NCBI GenBank assembly: GCA_963771295.1
Contig: CAVYTB010000011.1
Span: 466,528 to 530,527 of the forward strand
Source of the DNA: Acidiferrum sp963771295
GTDB taxonomy: Bacteria > Acidobacteriota > Terriglobia > Acidiferrales > UBA7541
Direction: 5' to 3'
Length of the DNA stretch: 64,000 nucleotides
The position numbers were made by a program, and so were the translations under genes. Of this stretch, positions 9,104 to 18,454 are shown piece by piece (the first letter of the stretch is position 1; every line of letters starts with the position of its first letter). Below the pieces are notes generated by a model that was not told where the DNA came from, ran no database searches, and saw only the letters and a program-made list of their open reading frames with translations.

Positions 9104-10081
9104 CTACTCCAGTGTTGCGAATAGCAGGTGCTTCCAGCGCACATTGTCGATGGCCCAAATGATTTTCGCTTTGTGGCCGCCTTCGATACTCTGCGCCCAA
9201 ACTTCCCGGTTGCGTTCATCCCCCGCAACGTTCAAGCGGTCAACCACGGTCATCCCGCGCGTCAGTTCGCTTTGTGTTTCCACTTCCACGAAGTGCGCTG
9301 ATTCCGATGTCACGATCGACGCATCGATCGCCACCGCCATTGTCACTGGATCCGGCAGGCTTATCCCATGCTCCCCGGTTTGCTTCAGGATCGCCTGTTG
9401 CGCCGTGCTGTTGCACTCAATCGCAAACTCCGCTACCGGTGTCGCCAGATCCAGAACTTCCTGGATGTCCGACGCAGTCAGCAGCGCGTCCCCCCGGCAC
9501 AGGTGCCACCCAACCAGTTCAATCGGCAGGCCGCTTCGCATCACGATTCGCGCCGCTTCCGGATCGCACCAAATGTTGTATTCGGCCGCGGGCGTTACGT
9601 TGCCCTCGCAGCACGGCGCGCCTCCCATCACCACACAGTGATTCACATTTGCGGCGATGCTCGGCTTTTTCTGCAATGCCAGCGCGATATTCGTAAGCGG
9701 CCCGAGTGTTACCACCACCAGTCCCGGATGCGATTCAATCGTCTCGATGATCGCGTCAACAGCGTTCTGTTTTTCTATCGTGCGTTTCGGTGGAGCATAG
9801 CCGTGATCGCCCAGTCCATCGCGCCCGTGGAACCACTCTGCTCCCACATGCGCGCGCTTCAATGGTTTCTCTGCGCCCATGAACACCGGTACACGCGAAT
9901 CGCACAGCTCCGCGGTATAAAGCGCGTTGCGGCTCGCTTGATGCACATCCACGTTTCCGGCGACGGTCGTTATTGCCAGAACTTCAACTTGCGGCGATCG
10001 CAGCGCCATAATCAGCGCAACGGCGTCATCGGAAGCTGTATCCGTATCGATTAGAAATGGCACTTTCACGCGCCGTAGCAT
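9104..10081 (-). CDS. Nucleoside hydrolase (inosine/uridine-preferring type)
   Basis: The 325-aa product has the N-terminal calcium-binding aspartate cluster DTDTASDDAVAL (family DxDxxxDD), a central VVTLGPLTNIALAL, VVMGG, and AEYNIWCDPEAA. These are standard for the Ca-dependent IUNH family, which cleaves ribonucleosides into base and ribose in purine/pyrimidine salvage. Length is typical. The dead cupin gene lies directly downstream and was probably co-transcribed. The specific base preference cannot be read from sequence. Confidence 0.92.
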   Translation of the reverse strand: MLRRVKVPFLIDTDTASDDAVALIMALRSPQVEVLAITTVAGNVDVHQASRNALYTAELCDSRVPVFMGAEKPLKRAHVGAEWFHGRDGLGDHGYAPPKRTIEKQNAVDAIIETIESHPGLVVVTLGPLTNIALALQKKPSIAANVNHCVVMGGAPCCEGNVTPAAEYNIWCDPEAARIVMRSGLPIELVGWHLCRGDALLTASDIQEVLDLATPVAEFAIECNSTAQQAILKQTGEHGISLPDPVTMAVAIDASIVTSESAHFVEVETQSELTRGMTVVDRLNVAGDERNREVWAQSIEGGHKAKIIWAIDNVRWKHLLFATLE

Positions 10082-10352
10082 AGCAAATCCCGCTTGGTGC
10101 CGACTATGTATGATGGTTCAATGGAATTGCATGCCGGTCGTCAGAAGTACAGTATCCGTCGGCCCGCATGCCCAAACGAACATTCCGGCTTGGCTGCGCA
10201 GTTGCTCCCCGCCCTCGCTGACCGAGCGCCAACCTCCGGACGCGGTCGTACTGTGATTTTCGTACGCACCGCTGCTTCGACCTAGCGGCTTGGGTAGAGC
10301 TATCTGCCAACTTGGCTGAAGTTCGTTCGTTTCAGGATCGGAGGTTACGCTG

Positions 10353-12779
10353 ATGTTTTTGGATCTCTATCACCTGCGCGAGCAGCCCTTCGGCGTCACG
10401 CCCGATCCTGCCTATCTCTATCCCAGCCGCACACACTGCGCGGCGCTCGATTCCCTCACCGAAGCAATTCAGGGCGACCATGGGTTTCTTGCGCTTGTCG
10501 CGGAACCCGGCTTGGGCAAAACCACGCTTCTCTACCAGGTCCTTGAGGGACTGCGCGGCACCGCACGCGCCGCCTTCCTCTTCCAGACGCAATGCAACTC
10601 ACGCGAATTTTTTGAGTACCTTCTCACCGATTTGGGCGTCGACACGTCCGGCATGGGGCTCGTCGCCATGCATGGCAAGTTGAATGAATTGTTGTTCGCG
10701 GAAATGTTGGCCGGCCGGCGGTTTGTGCTGATCGTCGACGAAGCGCAAAACCTCGACGACTCTGTGCTCGAAACCATTCGCTTGCTTTCCAACTTCGAGA
10801 CCACCAACTCCAAGCTGTTGCAAATCGTCCTGGCGGGACAGCCGCAGCTCGCGGATAAACTTGCCCAGCCGCATCTGGCGCAACTTCTGCAGCGCATCAC
10901 CCTCGTGAAATATCTGGAACCTTTGTCGCCCGAAGAAACCGCGGGTTACATCAGCCACCGTCTGAAAGTGGCGGGCCACCGCGGCGATCCGCTATTCGAT
11001 GCTGGAGCCGTCACGCTCATCGCCTCGGAAAGCCGTGGCATTCCTCGCATCATCAACAAGCTTTGCTTCCGCTCTTTGTTGGAGGGATACGCCAGGGGCT
11101 GCCCAACGATTTCTGCGGACATCGTGGAAAAAGCTCAGCGTAATCTGAATTTCGCGCCCCCCGCTGCCTCTGCGTCCGCGATCACACCGGTCGTTAATCA
11201 AATCGCCCCGCCAATGCTGGCCTTACCTCCAGCGCCCGCAGTAAGCGTCGACGCAAAAGTCGCCAGTGCCGCGGCGAGTTCAACCGCGCCTGGGCTCACC
11301 TACAGTAAGTCTCGCGCGCAATTTGGCTTGCCTGCCTGGGCTCTTTGGATTTGCGCGCTCCTTGCCATTCTGTTGTCTGCTGGACTCGCGCTCCCACACA
11401 ACACGCTGCGGGAAATGAAACAGCGGGTGCGCAATCAGGTAGCAGCCACAAAAAGCCTCGCGCAACGTGAGCAAGTCAATGATGGCCGCCAAGCTCAGGG
11501 CGTTCTGCAATCGGCGGACAATCGCTATCCCGTGGAATCAAGTTCCGGCACGCACGGTGTGCCCAACGTTACCGCCATCCAGGCTTCCAACTCGCAGACC
11601 GACGCTCACATCGTCGTCCTGCTCGACAATCCTGTGCAATTCGACTCCGCTCGCATCGCCTCCCCCGACCGTATCTATTTCGATCTCCACAAAGCCCAGC
11701 TACGCCCGTCCGTTGGCCTGAAAACCCTCCCCGACGCCAATGGTCTCCTGAGGGGCGTGCGCGCCTCGCAATACAGCGACGACGTAGTTCGTCTGGTACT
11801 CGATGCCGATGGCGCCAAAGAATATTCCGCGCAGTTGATGCCCGACCCCTATCGCCTGGTGATCGACGTCCATTCCCAAATCTCCGTTGTGGCGAATCCC
11901 TCCCTGGCCTCCGCTGCCGCAACGCAAAACGCGCCACCTGTTTCGTCCTCTTTGCCACCCGCCGCTCACGATCCGCAACCTTTTCTTTCGCGCGAGCTGG
12001 GCTTGAAGATTAGCCGCATCGCCATCGATCCCGGACATGGCGGATACGACACTGGCACCAAGGGTCCGCAAGGCTTGCTGGAAAAGGATCTTTGCCTCGA
12101 TGTTGCGCTGCGCCTCGGCCAACTCATCGAAGAAAATATTTCCGGTGCCGAAGTGATTTACACACGCAAAGACGATCGCCACGTTTCTCTGGAAGATCGC
12201 ACGTCCATTGCCAACGCCGCCAACGCCGACCTGTTCATCTCGATTCACGCCAATTCCAGCGATTTCCGCGAAGCCCGCGGCGTCGAAACCTACTACTTGA
12301 GTCTGGCCACTTCTCCGCAATCCAGGGAACTGGCCACTCGCGAAAATGCGTCCGCGCAGTCCTCGCTCCACGACCTGTCCGATTTGGTCGCAAAAATTAC
12401 CCGCAACGAAAGAATCGCGGAATCGAAGTTGCTCGCCGTCGATATCCAGAACACTCTCTCGCAGCGGCTTCAGCTTGTCAGCGGGCGCGAGACAAATCGC
12501 GGCGTGAAGCAGGCCCCCTTCGTCGTTTTGACCGGCGCTAACATGCCTGCGGTGCTTTCAGAGATTTCCTTCGTCAGTAACGCCAGCGACGAAAGCTTGC
12601 TGCTCGAGAGCGGCCAACGCCAGCGCGTCGCAGAAGGCTTATACCGCGGAATCGCCGCTTATCTCAGTGGTTTGCAAGGCGCGCCTCACGCCAGGCAGAA
12701 GCTCGTCACCGAAAACAGTTCCGCCCCATCTTCCGGCCTCGCATCCTCACACTCTGCCGCTGGCCGCAGCCCACGCTAG
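10353..12779 (+). CDS. ExeA-like AAA ATPase fused to AMIN and N-acetylmuramoyl-L-alanine amidase domains
   Basis: An 808-aa single reading frame. Residues 1-265 are an ExeA/MSHA-type AAA ATPase: YPSRTHCAALDSLTEAI, Walker A EPGLGKTT (51-58), Walker B FVLIVDEAQ. A Pro/Ala linker and one TM segment (about 326-347) follow, then an AMIN domain (~405-507) and an Amidase_3 catalytic domain (~555-770). The zinc ligands are visible: DPGHGG (His562), a Glu near 577 (LLEKDL) and SIHAN (His632). This puts the ATPase in the cytoplasm and the wall-cutting domain in the periplasm. ExeA-type ATPases help secretins or pilus machinery through peptidoglycan, which an attached amidase could open. GGAGG precedes the ATG. 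Confidence 0.88.
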   Translation: MFLDLYHLREQPFGVTPDPAYLYPSRTHCAALDSLTEAIQGDHGFLALVAEPGLGKTTLLYQVLEGLRGTARAAFLFQTQCNSREFFEYLLTDLGVDTSGMGLVAMHGKLNELLFAEMLAGRRFVLIVDEAQNLDDSVLETIRLLSNFETTNSKLLQIVLAGQPQLADKLAQPHLAQLLQRITLVKYLEPLSPEETAGYISHRLKVAGHRGDPLFDAGAVTLIASESRGIPRIINKLCFRSLLEGYARGCPTISADIVEKAQRNLNFAPPAASASAITPVVNQIAPPMLALPPAPAVSVDAKVASAAASSTAPGLTYSKSRAQFGLPAWALWICALLAILLSAGLALPHNTLREMKQRVRNQVAATKSLAQREQVNDGRQAQGVLQSADNRYPVESSSGTHGVPNVTAIQASNSQTDAHIVVLLDNPVQFDSARIASPDRIYFDLHKAQLRPSVGLKTLPDANGLLRGVRASQYSDDVVRLVLDADGAKEYSAQLMPDPYRLVIDVHSQISVVANPSLASAAATQNAPPVSSSLPPAAHDPQPFLSRELGLKISRIAIDPGHGGYDTGTKGPQGLLEKDLCLDVALRLGQLIEENISGAEVIYTRKDDRHVSLEDRTSIANAANADLFISIHANSSDFREARGVETYYLSLATSPQSRELATRENASAQSSLHDLSDLVAKITRNERIAESKLLAVDIQNTLSQRLQLVSGRETNRGVKQAPFVVLTGANMPAVLSEISFVSNASDESLLLESGQRQRVAEGLYRGIAAYLSGLQGAPHARQKLVTENSSAPSSGLASSHSAAGRSPR

Positions 12780-12806
12780 CGCACACTTCTCGCGCGTGTT
12801 TGTAGG

Positions 12807-12967
12807 GGCACGATACATCGTGCCCTTTCCGAATGGAGTCTGCGAAGCGAGGAATCTCTCTTCGATCTTCACTGGGTGTAGTTGTCCTGAGTTGTCCTGC
12901 AACTCGGCCTTACAGCCAGCGGAAAGACACAATTGTCATCCCGAGCGAAGCGAGGGATCTGCTTTTC
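12807..12967. repeat. Cluster of dispersed intergenic palindromic repeats
   Basis: Three elements lie in this gap. GGCACGATACATCGTGCC (12807-12824) is an 8-2-8 palindrome found again at 36554. 12827-12865 is a copy of the GGAGTCTGCG...GAGGAATCT repeat. 12936-12967 is a CCCGAGCGAAGCGAGGGATC variant. No gene is seen. Confidence 0.7.
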
Positions 12968-12999
12968 GCAACACGCCGAGGAAAACCGCGTTCTTGCTC

Positions 13000-14415
13000 T
13001 TAGTTCTCCTCTTGCTCTTTCTGTTCCGACTGTCGTTCCATCACCAAGCTAGCCTTGCCGATCCGCACCGGAGACAGTGCTCTTGGACGGGTGGGTTTGC
13101 CTTCGACAACCACACCTGTCGGAACGAACGTAACCGACAAGCGTTCGCCATTTTCCTTCAGCGCTGCTTTCAACGCGCGATTCAGTGGAAACAAGAATTG
13201 CGCCGCTTTGAACTCGTGATGCGCTTCGCTACGGATACCGGAGCCGAACAAAGATACAGTGCCAACAAAAAATGGTCCCTTGGTATCCGCAACAGTGCCG
13301 GAAGGCAAGCCGAAGTAGACCTCCCAGATAATGCCGGGCGCTTTTTCGGCTTCTACATCGTCTAGCTCAAGAAACACAGTCTCTATGCTGTTCTCAACAA
13401 ACGAGCTCAGGCGTTCGCGCATTTCTTTTAGTTCGATCGGGAACGAAGTCGTCTCGGAATTCAGCTCCACGGGAGGGATCGGCAGCCGAAACAACACTTC
13501 GCGAGTGTAAAACCAGATGGGGAATCGGCGAAAGCAATACTCGTTCACTTCGGCAGGCTCGCATTCGTATACATAGTTCAGCTGCAATGCCGCGCGCAGG
13601 ATTTCGCAAGCGCTCATCTTCACCTGATGGCCGTGTTCGTCGAAGAAAACATAAGTTTTGCTCTTCCACGCCGCGTCCAGCAGCGGGTCCGTGCGTCCTC
13701 CCCCTTGCGCCAGCCACAAATTCCAGACCCGGTCGACGTTGGAGTGGTGCAAATAGAAGATTGGGTCTTGCGCCGCAGTCGGCACAGAACTCATCCACCC
13801 GCCAACCAGCACGTGCACGTTTCCGTGCGGCCCCTGAACAATGTTATTCGCCGTCAGGAAATTCGTGCTTGTGAACGTGGAGCTTAGATCCACAGCCCCC
13901 GGCGGCAACGAAGCCGCGCCGCTGTTCATCAAGGGATCCCGGTTCACAGTGTAAAGCTCGCTCGTCGTGTCTCGAAATGGCGCGGGAAGCTGCAGTTCGG
14001 TGCCCGGCGCCCAATTCCAATACGGCAGCGCCCAGCACGGCTCTCCGGAAAATTTGCGAATGATGCGCTCGAACCAATACAGGTACATGCGATGCCACGA
14101 CCAGAAGAAGTCTGTTCCGTGCTCGCAATTATCCCAGGAAATTAGCAGCGGACCTGGCAGCGTGGTCCAGTGGATAGCCCCCTGATACGCCCAACTCAAC
14201 GGATTGTTATTCGGCAGCGCCTGCATTGCCTTGATCGCTTTGCGGTACGCCACCAGCACAGGATCGTCGGCGTTCATATTGCCTACATCGCGACGAACCA
14301 GCGGTGTGGCGGCGAGCGTCGATTTCAACGGAAACACGCATTCCCCTACCAGCGTAGCTGCGGCTGCCGTCCCCGCGGTGGCAAGAAACTGGCGTCTGGG
14401 CAATTTCCCATTCAT
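13000..14415 (-). CDS. Secreted tyrosinase-family copper enzyme
   Basis: About 471 aa. The N-terminus MNGKLPRRQFLATAGTAAAA is a twin-arginine signal, so export is folded, via Tat. The type-3 copper sites are recognisable: CuA region CEHGTDFFWSWHRMYLYWFE, and CuB region GPHGNVHVLVGG followed by DPIFYLHHSNVDRVW. Tyrosinases oxidise phenols to quinones; here phenolic plant or soil compounds are likely, by inference. The C-terminal ~200 residues look like the extra domain seen in plant-type polyphenol oxidases. ATG at 14415 is set by AGGAGGG upstream and the Tat motif. Confidence 0.9.
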   Translation of the reverse strand: MNGKLPRRQFLATAGTAAAATLVGECVFPLKSTLAATPLVRRDVGNMNADDPVLVAYRKAIKAMQALPNNNPLSWAYQGAIHWTTLPGPLLISWDNCEHGTDFFWSWHRMYLYWFERIIRKFSGEPCWALPYWNWAPGTELQLPAPFRDTTSELYTVNRDPLMNSGAASLPPGAVDLSSTFTSTNFLTANNIVQGPHGNVHVLVGGWMSSVPTAAQDPIFYLHHSNVDRVWNLWLAQGGGRTDPLLDAAWKSKTYVFFDEHGHQVKMSACEILRAALQLNYVYECEPAEVNEYCFRRFPIWFYTREVLFRLPIPPVELNSETTSFPIELKEMRERLSSFVENSIETVFLELDDVEAEKAPGIIWEVYFGLPSGTVADTKGPFFVGTVSLFGSGIRSEAHHEFKAAQFLFPLNRALKAALKENGERLSVTFVPTGVVVEGKPTRPRALSPVRIGKASLVMERQSEQKEQEEN

Positions 14416-14494
14416 GGCATCCCTCCTGAGCAGAAGAGTGACCGGCAAGTCCGACCGAGGTATGTGAGGTAGTGACCGGGCGAGGAGAATCGTT

Positions 14495-15253
14495 TCAGGC
14501 TTTTTGGACGGCCTTTGCTTCAGATGCGGGTAACGCCGATGCTTCCGACCTAGCCAGTTGCGCCAACAACTCTTCATGGGACGCGAGTCGTGGCTCCAGC
14601 GAAAACAGTTCGGCCATGTGGTTTGTGAGGTGGAGCTTTACTTCGGAGAGCGGCACGCCGCGCGAAAGCAGCTTTTCCAGCGAGGTGGCTTTGCGGTCGG
14701 AAATGCCGCACGGAACAATCAGATCGAAGTAACGAAGATCAGTCGCCACATTATAAGCGAACCCGTGCGAAGTCACCCAGCGGCTGATGTGTACCCCAAT
14801 CGCCGCAAGTTTTTCTTCGCTGCCGCCGTTTTTGCTCTCAGTTTTGACCCAGATACCAGTCTTGCCGGGAATGCGAAACGCCGTCACGCCGAAATCAGCG
14901 CTGGCGCGGATCATTGCTTCTTCCAGCGTACGCACGTACCAATGCACATCCGTTTTTATGTTCGCCAGATTCAGGATCGGGTACCCGACAATTTGCCCGG
15001 GTCCGTGATAAGTAATGTCGCCGCCGCGGTTGGTAGCGTGGAACTCCACGCCCTTCTGCCGCAGCACATGCTCAGAGGCCAGCAGGTTTTCGCGCTTCCC
15101 GTTGCGTCCCACCGTGATTACGTGCGGATGCTCGCACAGCAGCAGCACATCCTCGATCGCGCCCGCCTTGCGCGCCGCCACAACCCGCTGCTGCAGAGCA
15201 TATCCATCAGTGTAGGAAATCAGTCCAAGATCGACGATGAGGCATGCATTCAT
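14495..15253 (-). CDS. lipB: Octanoyltransferase LipB
   Basis: The 252-aa product has RGGDITYHGPGQIVGYPILN, the catalytic lysine in KLAAIGVHISRW, and the catalytic cysteine in LIVPCGISD. LipB moves octanoate from acyl carrier protein to lipoyl domains of 2-oxoacid dehydrogenases, the first step of lipoate synthesis. It lies just downstream of lpdA, which encodes the shared E3 subunit of the same complexes, so the pairing makes biochemical sense. About 30 extra C-terminal residues are low-complexity Ala/Glu-rich. Confidence 0.95.
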   Translation of the reverse strand: MNACLIVDLGLISYTDGYALQQRVVAARKAGAIEDVLLLCEHPHVITVGRNGKRENLLASEHVLRQKGVEFHATNRGGDITYHGPGQIVGYPILNLANIKTDVHWYVRTLEEAMIRASADFGVTAFRIPGKTGIWVKTESKNGGSEEKLAAIGVHISRWVTSHGFAYNVATDLRYFDLIVPCGISDRKATSLEKLLSRGVPLSEVKLHLTNHMAELFSLEPRLASHEELLAQLARSEASALPASEAKAVQKA

Positions 15254-15351
15254 GAGCGAACACGTTGTAAGTCTTCATTTCTAAGCAAATCAATGCGCAG
15301 CGGCCGCTCTTTCTTTACTTAGAACTTACCACTGAGAACTGGAAACTTTTC

Positions 15352-16749
15352 TCAGACGTTGATCTGCAATCCGCGCACCGACGCAAACGCGTCGCCCAAT
15401 CCTTCCCAAACCGTGGGATGCGCGTGCATCATGTGCATCATGTCGTCGATGGTGCCTTCCAGCTGCAACACCGTCGTCGCTTCCGACAATATTTCTGTGG
15501 CCAACGGCCCGATGATGTGGATCCCCAGCACTTCGCCATACGTTTCATCGCTCACCACTTTGATGAATCCGCCATGATTCCCCAGGATGGTGGCTTTGCT
15601 GTTGCCCACAAACGGAAATTTCCCGGTCTTCACCTTGTACCCCGCGTCGCGCGCCTGCTTTTCCGTCAGCCCGATCGACCCGATCTGCGGCTCACAATAC
15701 GTCGCATTGGGGACTCGCGTCTTCAGGATTGGCTGCGTCGGTTTGCCCGCAATGTGCGTCACCGCCACGATTCCTTCCATCATCGCCGCGTGAGCCAGTT
15801 GCGGCAGTCCCGCCACGATATCGCCTACGGCATACAGCCCCGGCTCGGCCGTCTCCATGTATTGATTCACCTGCACGAACCCGCGCTCCAGCTTGGCCTT
15901 CGATTTTTCCAGCCCGCAATTGTCCGTCATGGGTTTGCGCCCCACCGCCAGCAGCAGTTTCTCTCCCTGCAGCGTTTGCGCCTTCCCATCTTTATCCTTG
16001 AATGAAACCGTCACGCCCTTCGCGTCTTTCTTCACGCTCTCCACGCTGCACCCTGTCAGGACGTTGATGCCCTTTTTCTTGTACGTCTTCTCCAGTTCTG
16101 CGGAGATTTCTTCATCTTCCACCGGCACCACGCGCGGCAACGCCTCTAGAATCGTCACCTGCGTGCCAAACGAATTGTAAATCGACGCAAATTCCACGCC
16201 CACGGCGCCCGCGCCAATCACGATCAGCGTCTTCGGTATTTCCGGCAGCTCAATGATCGATCGGTTGGTCAGAATCTGTTTGTTGTCCGGCTCGATTCCC
16301 GGAAGTGATTTCGCTTCGGATCCGCTGACCATCAGGATCGCGCCAGCCTCAATGATCGAGCGCTTGCCATCCTTCTCCACAGCTACGCGACCCGGGCCGT
16401 CGTATTTTCCCCAGCCCTGCACCCATTCCACTTTGTTTTTCTTAAAAAGAAATTCGATGCCCTTGGCGTGCTTGGTTACGATTTTGCTCTTACGCGCCAG
16501 AATGTTGGCCCAGTTGATTTTCAGCCCCGTCACCTCAAAGCCCAGCTCCGCCCCATTTTTGAAATGGTCGTAAACATCGGCGTGGTGCAGCAAAACTTTG
16601 GTGGGGATGCACCCCACGTGCAGGCAGGTGCCGCCCAAAAACGGGTCCTTCTCCACCACCACCGTTTTCAGCCCCAATTCCCCTGCGCGGATTGCGGCCA
16701 CGTATCCACCGGGACCGCTGCCAATGATTGCTACGTCATATTTTGCCAC
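15352..16749 (-). CDS. lpdA: Dihydrolipoyl dehydrogenase (E3)
   Basis: About 465 aa starting at GTG 16749, with GGGAGAG upstream; the longer frame has no similarity. N-terminal FAD motif GSGPGGYVAAIRAGELG, redox disulfide GGTCLHVGCIPTKVLL, NAD motif IGAGAVGVEFASIY, and C-terminal catalytic HAHPTVWEGLGDA. It reoxidises dihydrolipoyl groups of pyruvate/2-oxoglutarate dehydrogenase or glycine cleavage complexes with NAD+. lipB follows about 100 bp downstream on the same strand. Confidence 0.95.
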   Translation of the reverse strand: MAKYDVAIIGSGPGGYVAAIRAGELGLKTVVVEKDPFLGGTCLHVGCIPTKVLLHHADVYDHFKNGAELGFEVTGLKINWANILARKSKIVTKHAKGIEFLFKKNKVEWVQGWGKYDGPGRVAVEKDGKRSIIEAGAILMVSGSEAKSLPGIEPDNKQILTNRSIIELPEIPKTLIVIGAGAVGVEFASIYNSFGTQVTILEALPRVVPVEDEEISAELEKTYKKKGINVLTGCSVESVKKDAKGVTVSFKDKDGKAQTLQGEKLLLAVGRKPMTDNCGLEKSKAKLERGFVQVNQYMETAEPGLYAVGDIVAGLPQLAHAAMMEGIVAVTHIAGKPTQPILKTRVPNATYCEPQIGSIGLTEKQARDAGYKVKTGKFPFVGNSKATILGNHGGFIKVVSDETYGEVLGIHIIGPLATEILSEATTVLQLEGTIDDMMHMMHAHPTVWEGLGDAFASVRGLQINV

Positions 16750-17244
16750 GCGTACTCTCCCTTTCCCTCGTGCCGAGGCCAAACTCCGCTTGAAGATCCC
16801 AGGCCGGACACCGCCGGACCATTGGAACGCACAACCCACGGCGGGTATTGAACGACGGGATGCCGGGCACAAAAGCTCAATGCCAAACGGAGGTCACAGC
16901 CAACCCAGCAAACAGAAATTGTAGCAGCGGCTAGACCAAGCAAGCAACGAGCGCCGCTCCTCTCTCCTTCGTCATCCGGTTGCAAGGCGTGTCCAGTACT
17001 GCTATCCCCGCGACCACTTCGACGGTGAGCAAGCAATGTTGAGTGAAGCGCGTTCCAAAACGGCGCGCCTTCTCGGCTTTCGTTTATGATTTCCCAAATC
17101 GGCACAATTGTCACTATTTTTACTCTCTATCTATTTTACTATTGCATTACTCATTTTGTTTGTTTCGATATAACACAGTCCTCCAACGCCTCCTGCATAA
17201 CCATTACTGCTAATGACTTCCTAATTAACTTGGAGGTTCCTGTG
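16750..17244. other. Intergenic region with AT-rich right part
   Basis: No convincing gene was seen. Bases 17086-17230 are clearly more AT-rich than the surroundings and end in GGAGG (17232-17236), the ribosome-binding site of the next gene. It probably holds the divergent promoters of lpdA and the small zinc-ribbon gene. Confidence 0.5.
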
Positions 17245-17457
17245 ATGAAACAAACCAGCGAACATTGGCACTGCGCCAATCCCGGCTGTGGCTGGTCCGC
17301 CGTCCTCGTGACTCTCAACGAAGCGGAAGCTGCGGCTCCGATCTGTGTTTGTGGTAGCCCTTTACAAAAATCTCAGAATCAGCCGGTGTTTTCCTATCTG
17401 GATTTTCTGCGTGGCCGAGATCTTCCGGAAACTGAAGATCATCGAGATATGGACTAA
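17245..17457 (+). CDS. Small zinc-ribbon-like hypothetical protein
   Basis: A 70-aa product, MKQTSEHWHCANPGCGWSAV and on, with two Cys pairs: HCANPGC (C-x4-C) and CVCG (C-x-C). This spacing suggests a treble-clef or zinc-ribbon site. Function is not recognised. ATG 17245 has GGAGG 8 bp upstream, so this start is preferred over a longer frame from 17086 that would run through AT-rich leader DNA. The next small membrane protein starts 5 bp after its stop, suggesting an operon. Confidence 0.6.
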   Translation: MKQTSEHWHCANPGCGWSAVLVTLNEAEAAAPICVCGSPLQKSQNQPVFSYLDFLRGRDLPETEDHRDMD

Positions 17458-17462
17458 CGTGC

Positions 17463-17834
17463 ATGCGAGCAACCAGAATCCTAGCTCGGCATGAAGTCCC
17501 GCTGGTAGTGCGCGCAAGCACGCCGCGAACATTTCTCGGACTCGGCGTCTTTACAGAAACCGGGCTGGTTTTGTGCGGAAGCTATCTGCTGCTTAAAGCC
17601 TTGTGGTGGCCGCTGGAAACTGGCGAGACCGCGGTTATCGTTTCGGGCCTGCTGTTAGCCACGGCTACCTTTCTGTTCTTCTACATGGTGCGCCCCGGAT
17701 TCAGTCTGGCGCTGGCGCAGACCGACGAGGACGAAATCCAGGATGAGCCGCCGCTACTGCAGGCGCCCGTGGCAACCTGCCGCGTGGCTGTCGAGCCGCG
17801 AGAAAAGGCAGCTCACGCGGCCGCGGGTCATTAG
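17463..17834 (+). CDS. Small membrane protein of unknown function
   Basis: The 123-aa product has two hydrophobic segments (roughly residues 24-48 and 56-76: TGLVLCGSYLLLKALW, then IVSGLLLATATFLFFYMV). An acidic patch DEDEIQDE and a soluble tail follow. Not recognised. It begins 5 bp after the zinc-ribbon gene and its 3' end overlaps the convergent DinB gene by 4 bp. Confidence 0.6.
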   Translation: MRATRILARHEVPLVVRASTPRTFLGLGVFTETGLVLCGSYLLLKALWWPLETGETAVIVSGLLLATATFLFFYMVRPGFSLALAQTDEDEIQDEPPLLQAPVATCRVAVEPREKAAHAAAGH

Positions 17835-18367
17835 CTTCGCGGCAATGCCGGAAGGTATCGTTCCTCCAGAACCTGCCGGTGATGCCGGTCGTGCCCCGCG
17901 ATCACGAACGCCAGTGCGGTCGCCGATATTTCCCTCTGGTTGGCAACTCCGCGACGAACCCACGCCGAATCATCCAGCGACGCCACCAGCGCTATCGTGG
18001 CCCGCCTCACGGCCGTAAATTCCTCCAGCAGATCGCTGCGTTTTCGCGCTGAAGAATTCGCCGCGCGCGCGTAATCGTCCTGCTCGAATCCCGCCATCGG
18101 TGTCTGGTCGCCACGCGCAATGCGCAGCAACCGATACGCAAAAATGCGTTCGCTGTCGTTAACGTGCCCCAGCACATCCTTGATGGACCACTTCCCGGGT
18201 TCGTAACGGAAATCCGCTTGCTCCTCGTTCAGGTTCCCCAGCAATTTCTGCCAGTCCCGCAGTTGCGTCTCCAGGATCTGCAAAAACTCGCCCTCCGGAA
18301 CCAGCGCAATGTACTTTTCGTAGAACGCGGCGTAGTCGCCCGTTTTTGGTCGGTTCTGTGTCATCAT
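17831..18367 (-). CDS. DinB-family (four-helix bundle) protein
   Basis: About 178 aa. The DinB/YfiT metal-binding histidines are visible in WSIKDVLGHVNDSERIFAYR and the C-terminal AGHDRHHRQVL. Members are metal-binding four-helix bundles; many are thiol transferases (bacillithiol or mycothiol dependent) and others are unassigned. ATG 18367 has GGAGG at good spacing, ahead of the longer frame's start. Confidence 0.85.
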   Translation of the reverse strand: MMTQNRPKTGDYAAFYEKYIALVPEGEFLQILETQLRDWQKLLGNLNEEQADFRYEPGKWSIKDVLGHVNDSERIFAYRLLRIARGDQTPMAGFEQDDYARAANSSARKRSDLLEEFTAVRRATIALVASLDDSAWVRRGVANQREISATALAFVIAGHDRHHRQVLEERYLPALPRS

Positions 18368-18454
18368 GCGGATGCCTCCAAAATTGTGGCCGAGCATAAA
18401 TTATAGCCGGAGTCACGGTCGCGCGGAGAGTTTGTCAAGGGTGGATCTGAGCAA

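Noticed and set aside
8715..9200. 161-aa cupin protein as a normal gene
   Set aside because: Its first half is an out-of-frame translation; the true N-terminus is in another frame from 9067.
16731..17114. Minus-strand 127-codon frame upstream of lpdA
   Set aside because: No domain or ribosome site; it covers the probable promoter region.
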